DNA from: Vanilla planifolia
Taxonomy: Eukaryota; Streptophyta; Magnoliopsida; Asparagales; Orchidaceae
DNA length: 64,000 nt
NCBI GenBank assembly: GCA_023846275.1
Contig: JAIUJO010000072.1
Span: 1,819,599-1,883,598, forward strand
Direction of reading: 5' to 3'
Numbering within the stretch: position 1 is the stretch's first letter; every line of letters starts with the position of its first letter. The position numbers and the translations under genes are program-made. Below are positions 27,222-37,916 of the stretch, in pieces. The notes below the pieces were generated by a model. That model did no database searches. It had not been told where the DNA came from and was given only the letters and a program-made list of their open reading frames with translations.

Positions 27222-27360
27222 ACTCATAATTTCATATTGCTAGAATGCCAAAGTCAAAGTCTTTGGGTTCCTTATTAATATTGATGGTCAAAGCATACAG
27301 TATACTCTCCTTAAGCAGGTTCATACAAAAAGTCTAAAATATATATCACAAAAGTTGTTT
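27222..27360 (+). pseudogene. Rearranged 18S fragment between LINE H and LINE F
   Basis: This contains caaagtctttgggttcc, 17 of 17 bases identical to 18S, ending at 27,271. It is joined at 27,272 to an upstream 18S segment beginning ttattaatattgatgg (18S TCATTAATCAAGAACG) and running to a ggATGTTGCTTAtagg-like end (aaaagttgtttagg) near 27,360. This is the same abnormal join as at 20,187. The flanking LINE ends match the other copies. Confidence 0.75.
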
Positions 27361-28759
27361 AGGAAGGGGCATTTCTTAGTCCCAAACAAAATCACATGAA
27401 AGTGCTTGATGCATCTACTACTTCATTTCCTTACGGAAATATGTGGAACAATTTGAAAGAATTCATTATTTCACAAAATCAATTACAACCTTACACATGT
27501 TTTTGCAAGAAGGAGAGAGTAACAATGGAGTCTCCTCCATAATAGTAGTTGTAAAATCTGATTGTATCTTTATAGTATGAATGTCTGAAAAAAGTTCTTA
27601 AAATCTCCATTGCTTTGAGGATTGCAAGAGTTTCCATAACAGTGACTGCTTCTGATGTATACATTTTACTAGAAAAAATTAGAGGCTTGCACATGTGAAC
27701 CCACATTCCTATGTTGATCTAAGCAATATGACTTTCATTCACCATCACATCACAATTAAGTGTCACAAAACCCATTGGTGGAGGAGTTTATTTTGTTGTT
27801 ACACATAGCCCAACGATGTTATAAGAACTCCAACTAGATGGGCTAAGAAGACTTAAGTACACAATAATAGCAACATCATGAAATTGAATATTCCTCTGTA
27901 TTGCACCATATTGCACCATGTTCGATTATCTTCACTTCCCGTGTTGTCATATTTTTTCTAATCCATAGATGATACAACATGACTATTGCAAAATTCACTT
28001 CACAAGTGATGTTCAAATAAAAAAAATTGGTCCCCATTGAGTTGATTTATTCCTAAGTGAATTAATATGAATATAATTCTTTTGTCCAGCAAATATAATG
28101 GCATTTGAGATGCTACTTTCCTATACATGATTTGTTTTATAGCATTCTTAAAATTAATGCTCAATATTTTCCTCTTTCTTACATCACCATGGGCAATCAT
28201 CTTGCACTACTAAGGCTCTTGCACAATGAAATGAGTATGTTGGAATGAGATTCAGGATCAATCTCCATTAGAATACCTTCACCTAAGGCTGCACCTTCAT
28301 CTTCCAAGCTCAAGTTGCATCCTTAACATATTTTGACAAATAAACATGCCATAATATAAGATTTTAGATTGCAACATTGTGCCTTCTTTTTTTTCAAAAT
28401 GAATTATGTTTTTTGCATTTTATTTAGCCTAAGGTAATTATAAAACTCTTGGTACTAAATTGGCAACAATAGTTTTTTTAGTTTTGTCATAATCTCATTT
28501 GCCATGAGCCTTAACTAGCTCCTCCACATTTCTTGGACTCAACTTATACATTAATGAGTGTCACCCACATAACATCAAAAGAACTCCCAACCAATTATCG
28601 TATAGAAAAGAAACATGTTTACCTTCTATAACACATAATACAAAATTCCTCAAAGGCATTGGATAATCTAGTAATTTACTAGTGTATATGCCCTCTGAGG
28701 TAAATAGAGACTGTACTTAGAATTGAATACCTGTACCTATAAGCCACATTCTTGAGCCA
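27361..28759 (-). mobile_element. L1-type plant LINE, copy F (short 3' remnant with RNase H)
   Basis: The 3' end (ggggcatttcttagtcccaaa) matches copies B and C. The RNase H domain lies at 27,706-27,491 with EAVTVMETLAILKAMEIL and GGDSIVTLSFL, corresponding to the family AEAxALLxGLxxA and EGDSxxxIxxL blocks. The region at 28,541-28,690 matches C at about 20,930-21,040. RT, endonuclease and ORF1 are missing. The 5' side returns to 18S at about 28,760. This is the last LINE piece before the rRNA unit continues uninterrupted. Confidence 0.75.
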
Positions 28760-29503
28760 TCACTCCTTTATGATTCTTGACAATGATCACCTTTTACCAA
28801 AAAGATAAATCACATATGTCTAAACCAATGCATTTTTAAAGAAGCATCATCAATGAGCTCCACCAGAAGTGGTGCTATGGCTTGATTTTGGCTCAACATG
28901 AGGAAGCTTACTAGTTCTAGAAATATCATAGATTGATAGATTGAGAGCTCTTTCTTAATTGTATGGGTTGTGTTGCATGACCATTCTTAGTTGGAGGAGC
29001 AATTTGTCCGGTTAATTCTATTAATGAATACCTCTCCTTGCTAACATGAAATATGGAGAACAAGTCCTACGTAAAGTTCATGGAGGAACTTTAACTGCTT
29101 AGGCCATGGACGTTTTTGTCTATGATAGGTCTATGATTCCCTTAAATGTTTTGGGCTGCACGCATGTTGCATTGATGTATTCAACAAATCTATTTTCTTG
29201 GTCAAAAGGACTAAGGAATCTTTCGAAAATTTCATAATGATGGGGATAGATGACTGCAAATGTTGGCCTTCAATGAGCAAATCTTAGTAAGTGTGAGTCA
29301 TTAGCTTACATTATCAATGTCCCCACCTATTGTGCACATCGCCCATCTGTCTTATTGATTAGATGTTCTAGTGAAGTGCTTTAATCATTGTGATGTAGGG
29401 AATTTGCCACGTATGACTCAATGAGAAGATCGTTGATTCTTATCACTAAGGAAGAAGAAGTTGTAACAAGGTTTATATAGATGAACCTGTGAAAGGATCT
29501 TTG
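28760..29503 (+). pseudogene. 18S rRNA 3' portion, decayed
   Basis: Collinear with the 3' third of plant 18S. Matches include ccaccagaagtgg, gagagctctttctta, gaccattcttagttggagga, gcaatttgtccggttaattc, ctgatgtattcaac-like gttgcattgatgtattcaac, ataatgatggggatagat, agtaagtgtgagtcat, gtgcacatcgcccatc (family GTACACACCGCCCGTC) and gtaacaaggtttatatag, then gatgaacctgtgaaaggatc near the end. The first 80-100 bp are poorly matched. The 3' end is at about 29,503 (family GGATCATTG). Changes are dominated by C-to-T and G-to-A. Confidence 0.93.
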
Positions 29504-29734
29504 ATGATGGATATAAATTATTGAGCAATCTGTGCAACATGTGGGCGTGTGAAGACAATTCCATGTCACATTATTCCATCTTGGTTGCTCCTGCTTCCAT
29601 GTAGACCTCATCATTGGTGGGGACAAACAATATCCTATACGCCCAATCATGCAGTAAGGGAGAGCAAAATGGGAAGTAGGAATTGAGTCTTTTGTGCATC
29701 ACTAGATCTACAAGGGCTTAGCAATTGAATGTTT
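29504..29734 (+). other. ITS1 remnant
   Basis: The spacer between the end of 18S and the start of 5.8S, about 230 bp. It is as A+T rich as its neighbours and I recognise no conserved motif. It is short for a conifer, where ITS1 is usually several hundred bases to about 3 kb. It has either lost sequence or comes from a lineage with a short ITS1. Confidence 0.75.
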
Positions 29735-29865
29735 TATGAATCTAAACAATGTATATCTTTGCACATGCATTGATGAAGAATGCAAAAAAAAAAAGGTCAT
29801 GTGCTTTGAATTGTAAAATCTTGTGAACCACCCATTGTTGTGCTCAAGGGCTGCATGGGTGTAAT
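29735..29865 (+). pseudogene. 5.8S rRNA, decayed and shortened
   Basis: This follows the 5.8S order: aacaatgtatatctttgc (family AACGGATATCTCGGC), cattgatgaagaatgc (CATCGATGAAGAACGT), atgtgctttgaattg (ATACTTGGTGTGAATTG), ttgtgaaccac (CCGTGAACCATC), tgctcaaggg and gcatgggtgt (GCCTGGGTGT). At about 130 bp it is roughly 30 bp shorter than a normal 5.8S. The A-rich run after position 29,783 is not part of the gene family. Confidence 0.9.
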
Positions 29866-30106
29866 ATGACTTGTCACTTGTTGTGGAAGCTTGGAATTTT
29901 TGATATGGGACTTAGACCCCATTTATAGCTAACCAATGGCACCCCATGCTATGGCAAGGTGTGCTGAAGCATTTGGTGATGGTTAGCAATGAACGTGCTA
30001 AGAGGTGGATGACGTTGAGTGTCGGGGCATTAAGTGGTGGAAATCTATGTTATATCACAATATGTAGTTGCCCCTAATCCAATTACATGCACCATGGTGT
30101 AGAATC
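29866..30106 (+). other. ITS2 remnant
   Basis: About 240 bp between 5.8S and 26S, a normal size for a seed-plant ITS2. I recognise no motif beyond its position. Confidence 0.75.
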
Positions 30107-33100
30107 AATACCCCTTATCAAGTGAGGTTACCCACTGAGTTTAAGCATATAAAAAAGTAACGAATAATTAACTTATGAAGATTCCCTTTGTAATGATTAG
30201 AAAATTGGGACCAACTTAGAATGGAAATAGGGCTACTAAAAGTTCTAATTATAGTCTACAGAGGCATCCTCAGTGATAGATCAAGATAAAGTCCCCTAAA
30301 GGGGCATTAAGGAAGGTGAGAGCCTCATTTAGCTCAAACCCTATTGCTAGATGATGCCTTATCAATGAGTCAGGTTATTTAGGAATGCAACCCAAATTGG
30401 TTGGTATTTCAATCCAAAGATACATAGTTATAAGAGTCAATAAGAAACAATTATCTTGAGGAAACAATGAAGGGTATTTTGAAAAGAGAGTTAAAGAGTG
30501 TTTGAAATTATCATGAAATGGTTTGTTGCATTGCCCAAGGATTGAACGTTCTTTGGAGATTCTTATAATAGGTGCCCTGGTAGACATCACTAGTGGAGAA
30601 ATTATCATTATGGCAAATCAAAATCCTTAAACCATTAATGCATGCCATAGCTATACCACATGCATTTGCTATGGCTAGTGGACTCCCCTTCTAATCCATC
30701 TTGAAAAACAGAGAGAGGAGTCTAATATGATTATGACTCAATGAGTGTGCAAGCTCAAAAGGAACATGGAAGTGATTGGTGGGATCAACATACTATAGTT
30801 GAGATGTGGATTGACACTTTTCTTTTGTAATGGGTCCAAGTTTGAGCATTCTAATTGAGGACAAAAAGATCATGAACTATGCTTATGTATGGTAAAGCCA
30901 AAGGAAACTCTAGTGGATTCTTGTGGCATAACTGACTTGCAAACCATTTGCATAGCTTGGGTAATTGAGCTAAAAACTAATCAAACCATTTAATGATTAA
31001 TTCCCTTCAATGATTTCCTTGGGATAGTTGGAGTAATAATCAAAGTTTTATCTAGTGAAGCAAACGATTAAAGGCATCAAGACATAATTCCTTCTATCTA
31101 TTGTCAAACTTTAAATAAGTAGAAAGGCTCGAGTTCTTTGATGGGTTGAGTCAAGGAATCCAAGCTCCAAGTGGGAAATTTTTCATAACAAAATTGGCAT
31201 TGTGGGATGAACAAAAAGTTGAGTTACAATGCCCAACTACATGCTAACCTTGATACCACAAAGGATGTTGGTTGGTTAAGATTGCAGGACGGTAGTCATG
31301 GACATTGAAATTTTCTATGGAATGTGTAACAACTCACCTATCAAATCAAATAGCCTACAAAATGGATGGCACTTAAGTGTGTCACTGGTGCTTGGCTATC
31401 GATGTAATGCTGCAAAATGTAGGACACGAGCCCATGTGGAGTACCAATTGGAGCAGATATTGGTGGAAGTAGCAAATATTTAATTGCAAATTTTAAAGGT
31501 GAAAGGGGGAAAGGTGCCCATCTAAATGGCACTTGTACTTGGGTTGTTTTATCCTAGTAAATTGGGAAACCCATTAGAGAGTTCCATTTGGCATTAGCTT
31601 TGAAGGTGAGTTTAGCTAAAATTCTCTGATAGAGATGTGGTGGTCATTGGCACTGTTAAGCGGTCCAACAACATCAGTGGGATCTTAAAAAGATTTATAT
31701 TTCTTCTTAATAGCTTATCAACCTTAGAAACAACCAAAATAGAGGTTGGGCAAAGTAGTTGAAAATGCACCACATGTTGACCAGTGTCTAATGCACCCTC
31801 GATGACCCTTAAAAATTGGAACAGGTAAGTTCCTTATATGCCTGATCAGTGGAGTTATGTAGGTAAGGTAAGTTGACATAATCAATAAGTAACCTTAAGA
31901 AAAGGAATGGCTTTAAGGGTTTGACACAGTGGTTCAAGCCTTCAACTAATTGATTATCGATAGACTGCTCAAACTATTCACATGAGGAGTGTCGGCTGAC
32001 ATGTGCCAGCTGATGGATGAATTGGGAATGACCGTCTATGACTGCCTTCCTTTGCATGAGACAATCAACTCTGAACTTGTCCGAACAAGGAAAATTTAAC
32101 TATTTAAACAAAACATTATATTGTGACGGTCCCTAAGGATGCACTTGAAACATAATTTATGTGTAGTGCTCTAAATGTCGAAGTAAATGAATAAAACCAA
32201 GCATGGTTAAGTGGTAGGAGAAATTATGACTCTCTTTATGTAGAAAAACAATTTGTCATCTAATTTTTGATGTGCATGAATGGATTTATGATATTCCCAC
32301 AATCCTTATCAATTATCCAATGAAACCATAACCAAGAGAATGGGCCTGATAGAATTAGTTGAGAAGAAAAGACCTTTTTGAGCTTGGCTCTTATCCTACT
32401 TTGTCAAATGATTCGGGAGGTTTAGCAAAAGCGAGTGTCGACATGTCAATGAAATTGAAATACCATTGCTTATGAAGTTTTTTTGCTAATTCTATAAGAT
32501 AGAGGCAAGGCTTACCCTCTACTTTTGGCTCCAAGTCTTACATCGTTGGGTCTATTTGGGTGGAAGATATTGTTAGGTGACGCGTTAGGCTACAAAGAGA
32601 CATCTATTAAATGATAACATTGGCATCCTAAGTTGAACTCAATGAGAACAACAAACTCAGGTAAAACAAATTGGCAAAAGAAACTTTTATTTTGAATTCC
32701 AATAGAAAAATAAACAATGATAACGTGTCCTATCTATCGTTTAGGGTTCCAAAATTTGAAGCTAGAAGTGTAAAAAAAGTTGCCATAGGGATAACTAGCT
32801 TATGACAGCCAAACATTCATAATGACATTACTTTATGATCGTTTCATGTCGACTCTTCCTATCATTATGAAGGAGAATTCTACAAGTGTTAGATTGTTCA
32901 CCCACCATTAAGGAACATTAGCTAGGTTTAGACTAATGTAAGATAGACTAGTTTTACCTTACTAATGATTATGTTATGATGATAATTCAAGCTAGTACGA
33001 GTGAAACCATTGATTCATACAATTGGTCATTGTGCTTGATTAAAAAGCTAGTGATGAGAAACTATCTTGCATAGGATTTTGAATGAATTCCCTAACTTAG

Positions 33101-33260
33101 AACCCAAACTAAGATCAATGTTTAGGACCATCATTCTCTTGTTGGCTGATAGTAGGTGCCTTGCACCAGAAAGGTACATGATCATGGGCCTGCCTGGTGT
33201 CTTAGAAAGAATTTAACTTGGAGCTCAGTGTTATATATAATGTTCATACATGTTAAGCTC
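30107..33260 (+). pseudogene. 26S rRNA, nearly full length, decayed
   Basis: Collinear with plant 26S from ggttacccactgagtttaag through ttgaaaagagagttaaagag, aggaaactctagtgga, tgtcaaactttaaata, ctccaagtgggaa, gtgtaacaactcacc, gaagtagcaaatattt, ggcacttgtacttggg, tgactctcttta, gcatgaatggattta, atgaaaccataaccaag, gaaataccat, aagatattgttaggtg and ttgaagctagaagtgt. The peptidyl-transferase region appears as ataactagcttatgacagcc (32,792-32,811) and the sarcin-ricin loop as agtacgagtgaaacc (32,994-33,008). The last 100-130 nt are too altered to place. At about 3.15 kb it is slightly shorter than the usual 3.3-3.4 kb. Many changes hit invariant catalytic positions, so it is a pseudogene. Confidence 0.95.
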
Positions 33261-34642
33261 TTGGATGATTTGTTGAAAATAAATGATATAATTATTGGTG
33301 AGTAAAACCTAATGAATTATTGAAAAATTAGATAAATTTTGAAAAATTGTTATTTTATTATACATAACCTGGGATACTTCCACAAAAGAACTATAATAAT
33401 CACTGGTCTCCAAAAAAAGTGTTAATATCCTAACTTATTTAATATCTTTTACAACCTCTTCAATCCCTATCATCTCATGTTCTAGCGATGTAGTTAAATA
33501 AGACGACTAGTGCCCCACCATCAATTCAACATTCACTCCTTGCCTTAAAATCTTAGCCTAGCATTTTACACTCCTTAGCCATACTAGGATTTTATGATCA
33601 GGTAATTAAGCACTTGATATATTGGGAGTTGAATTGCATGAGACAACACTTTTGGTGGATCATTGTTTCTATTTGAATGTTATGGCCTAAACTTGAGATT
33701 TTACTCAATTCCATTGACTTTCCTTGAACCCTTAGTTATTAATTTAGGTCATAGTAATTCCTTTCAAAACTTGGGTTCACAAGTGCTCCATCAACCAGTC
33801 TCCATGACTTCTAAGCTGACTTGGGTAGCCATGCCCTTCCTAATGGTTAGACCCAGACAACCCACAAGCCAAAACTATCACCTAAGGTGTCCAATCTATG
33901 GTCTAAGTGTCTTAAAGAACAACTCATGATCTTATTAATATATTTAGGCCATGTGTAGGATTAGCCTAAACTTATGAGAATAACTATGTTTTTTGCCAAG
34001 CACTTGCTCTTATGCATAGGCTATAATGGTGTGCCAAATTGATAATCAAGCTTGGAGCATCTAATTTGCAATATTATAAGTTTTTCATGAGCTTAGCTTT
34101 GTAAACAGAGTTGCATTTTGTTTATATTTCACTATTTTTACATATATTGCTCCTATATTTTGATATTCACATCTCATAGCTAATACAATTTAGTTTTACA
34201 TATTGACATGGTGTTTCACTATTAAGCTTCTTAACTCACTTTCCTTTTAATTTTATAGGTTTAGGGAATTAGGAGTCATATAGGAGCTAAACATGAGATC
34301 ATCAAAGTCATCTCGTCAACTAGATGACAATGTTCATGCATTTTATGATTTGTTGTAGTTAAGTTATATTTCTATTCATTCTTATTAATTTTATATATTG
34401 ATTGACGTTGGAATGTATTATATAATGATTTGTTGATTTTTGTATTTTTTTTTATTATTTTTTTAGACATGGGACATGAAGTAGTTAAGCATTAGATATA
34501 TTTTTTTATATTCTTAGGTTATAGGTGTGGATATCTATTAGCTATTTTATTAGATTAGCATTAAATGTTGTATTTTTCATTTGTAGGTACATTATTGGAC
34601 ATATGTATTTTTTTGTACTTATGAAAGAGCAGGAGTAATAAA

Positions 34643-34660
34643 CCAATTAGAGGAGCCTAG
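34643..34660 (+). other. Probable primer-binding site of Gypsy-0
   Basis: ccaattagaggagcctag resembles TTGGTATCAGAGCCTAG, the initiator tRNA-Met primer site used by many plant gypsy elements. The match is imperfect, and the paired LTR is not resolved. Confidence 0.45.
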
Positions 34661-36428
34661 GTGAGATTCATGACATAAGCATATTATGTTTAGGCCTAGT
34701 AAGTTCAAGATAGTAAGATGTAAGATTGCATTTGTTATGAAGATTATTTATGAGTTTTCATCTTTGCTCAGAGTTACTTTAGTATGGTATTATTCCTCCA
34801 TTGATAGAATTGTTAGCATACGTAATGCTTGATAAATAATAAACTTGCTAAAAGTGAGTCTGTGGCTCACAAACTTGATTGGGCCAAGACACCCCAGGCA
34901 AAGCCTTCTTCCTTAAGAGAACACATGCTAAATTTTTTTATGTGACTCAAACAACTTGTGTTTGTGGCAATGACAGACACAACAATTGTTGAAGATTAGT
35001 AAGGCAATATTTATGTGTGGTTCGCTGCATTGTGCTCGTTTGCAAAGTAGATATTTGTAGTTATATCATTTCAACTAAATCTAGAGGAAGCTACTTAGAG
35101 GTGTAGGTAGAGCTAATCCATGTTTAGGGATGCCCAAAATAATGATATACATTGGGATGACTTCAAGGGTACTTCCAAAAATTAGTTTGTCCTATAGTTG
35201 TCTAAGGTTTAGATTAAGAGAATGATAACACACCTAAGTTATGAAAAAATGTTAGTTACACATTATGTTAACCAAGTTATATGCCTAACCAAGCATGTTT
35301 CTATGTTGACCAAATCAGAGGATTGCTAATGCAAGCATTCCTTATTTGGACTTAGACATTCCATTTACAGACATTTGGAGGTGACACATTTCATAAGATA
35401 TTGATATTTTACTGATGCTACAATGTTAGTTAGGTGGAGAACCATATCCATGTGTATCTTATGGCAGAGAAGTAGAGGAGCGATTCAAGTTTTTCTTATT
35501 AAAAATGGACCAGAAAATTGAGAAAAGCTCATCGCATTACTTTATTTGAATTAATTCTTAGTAAGTTTATTAGAACAAAAGAAAGACTAGCCTAAAGATC
35601 AATCTCAAAGGTACGCACATTGTGACGTAAGGCATCACGATGGTTACAAAGTAAAAGACATTATACACTTTTATCATTTTCAAACATAGACAGAAAGACA
35701 AAGCATCTTGTGGGATAAAGGATAATGTAAATAGTTGATTGAACAAGAGCCAATCCATAAGGATAGTCATGCATTTGTGCTCTTACTTAGTAGTAGACAA
35801 TTGAGTTGTCTAACATAATAATTAGTTTGATTTTATTTTATAATATAAGATTTGTTCTCCTCTTTAACATTGGTTCATTGGGCATAATAATGAATAGCTA
35901 TGGTCACTATTGATGTTTAAATAGCATTTTTGGGACTTGATTTTAGCAACTTATGTGATTCATATTGTCATAATTATTCCTAGACATTACTTTGAGGTAG
36001 AGCTCATTTTGGTCTTTTTTAGTTAAGCTTGATATTATCTTAGTCATCCATAAGATGACGCACTAGAGTAGAATGAATTATTACTAAAACAAAATGCCCA
36101 AAGTAGAGTGTTAAACTAAATTAACTTGTTTATATTTTGGATAAGTAGATCCCTTTGATTTTGACACTTCAAGCCATATAGCTAGTCTATATTGGCTATT
36201 TGACAATTTTAGGTTTTGTACTTGACTAATTCAAACAAAGTTAACCTCTACAACATAGCTCACTTGATTGAGATTATTTTGATGTTTATCAAGAGTAACT
36301 ATCAGGATTGTCCCTAGAGTGTGAGACTAAGTTATCTATAGATTTGAAGCCAAGTGCTATACCCATTACAAAAGCACCATATCATGTTGCCCTAAAAGAA
36401 TTACAAGGGAATAAAGTTAAGATATAGG

Positions 36429-36433
36429 ACCTA
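36429..36433. repeat. Target-site duplication ACCTA (left of Gypsy-1)
   Basis: An identical ACCTA lies at 42,400-42,404. Both copies occupy the same place in the RT reading of Gypsy-0. Confidence 0.85.
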
Positions 36434-37916
36434 TTATTTAGGATGATATGTTGATGCAAATTTTTTCTTATAGACATTTGAGAAGGGCTTCTGTTCAATC
36501 ATTATATCGAGAAAAGGGCCAACCTAAAGCTATTATAGGTTTAGAAATGAAAGTCCTAGGATCACTAAGCAATTACAAAGTTTCTCAAAAGCTAAGAACT
36601 TGTATCGATTTTTAACATAATGGATCTCCACAAGAAAAAGTGATTCAAACAACAAACACCTAATTACTCTCATCTATGGTGAAATTGCAAGGTAAAATCA
36701 CAAGTAAGGTTTATAGAAGGCAAAACAAGAAATCACACAGTCACATTTAGTTACAAGAGAGTTGGACATTAAGATTAAATTTTGAAAAAGTTGAAATAAA
36801 ATGGTGAAGAACTTCATTTATTATTTGTTGATCTCGTTAATATTAGATAATGGATCAAGATCTCATCTTTTGAGCCTCTTGCTTACCATCCTAAGGCACC
36901 ACTAGAATCACAATACTAAATTTTTTGCACACAACATTCTCATATAAAATAAGATAGGAGGTAAAACATTGTTTCCTTATTCAAAAATTCTTCATGCATA
37001 ATGTGGTCAAAACTCTAATTTATAGAGACCTTAAGGGTACAATAAAAATTAACAAACCATGAAATACAAAAAAAAGTTTCAAAATTCTAAAGGAAATTTT
37101 AGAATTCAAAAAAACATAAAACATTTCAAAAGAAATAATTTTTAATTCTACAACAAAAAATTAAAAGCACCTTACTTGAAAAGCTACAAACTTAATTAAC
37201 AAAAGTAGTTCTCAATTAGATATGTGCATTTCATGTAGCGCTAACATTGAGAGATGATGAATGGGTGATGTGATTGATGTGGCATGCATTAAAAGACATG
37301 TGGTGCTTAAGGTCTTATTTTAGTGGGTGATATAATTGGTGTGGGGTGGGAAGGTCCATGATGCTTTGGCCCCAAGTTTTGCTTGTAGAATATTTGGAGT
37401 TAACTAGCTTGGGTTTACAGGTCTTTAACATTTGTAAATTGAGATTTTTGTGGGATAAGAAGATTCTCGATCTCAGAATGTAAGTGCAGGCCACATGTGT
37501 CTCATTGTGGGGACGTAGACTAGGTTGGTAATAGTGGTAAATAATGATAAAATTGGCAATAAACTTAATTTAGGCCTTTTTTGAGGTGGTTGTTAACAAA
37601 AGTTTTCATCCACAAAATTATAAGATGGTTGGAGGGATGTCTTCTAAAAAAATATAAAACAAGAAATATTTGAAAATTACTATTTAAACTTAAAATAACT
37701 TAAACTCAATTATAAATGCAAATAATATAGTTAATTAATGAAAATAAAAAAATATGAAATAAATTTGGCTTATTTGTAATTGATCCTCATAATAACAATG
37801 ATAATGCAGACTAATGAAAAGTAAATGAGCCAATCTTGGCATAATTGAGTGTATAAATTAGACTAGTTTGTCTCCTAGTAGAACCTCCATGTGATGTATT
37901 AGACCCAGTTATATCA
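36434..37916 (-). repeat. 3' LTR of Gypsy-1
   Basis: About 1.48 kb, collinear with 40,950-42,399 throughout. For example, ataatggatcaagatctcat here matches attggataatgatatgagat there. It ends on the + strand with atatca, next to a pyrimidine-rich tcctctcc (the polypurine tract on the element strand). Confidence 0.88.

Larger units (their letters stand above)
33261..36433 (+). mobile_element. Ty3/gypsy fossil Gypsy-0, left part (LTR, primer site, gag/protease region, RT start)
   Basis: A + strand Ty3/gypsy retrotransposon interrupted by Gypsy-1. A primer-binding-like site (gaggagcctagg, close to the initiator tRNA-Met pattern) lies at 34,643-34,660, so the 5' LTR should occupy part of 33,261-34,640. 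A possible gag segment (WDDFK) is at 35,153-35,167. The start of the RT block is clear at about 36,345-36,415 (PITKAPYHVALKELQGNK, family P.SKAPYRMAP.ELKEL). The LTR start is not resolved. The element is broken many times and old. Its second half is at 42,400-44,700. Confidence 0.72.

Noticed and set aside
28760-29503. Reading the 18S match as a live rRNA gene
   Set aside because: Invariant decoding-region bases are changed and the gene is split by several kilobases of LINE DNA.
31298-31532. Overlapping open frames on both strands
   Set aside because: They lie inside the 26S rRNA pseudogene and are chance readings of rRNA sequence.
33261-34640. Attempt to pair this stretch with 44,700-47,330 as the two LTRs of Gypsy-0
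   Set aside because: No convincing matching words were found by eye, so the LTR borders are left open.
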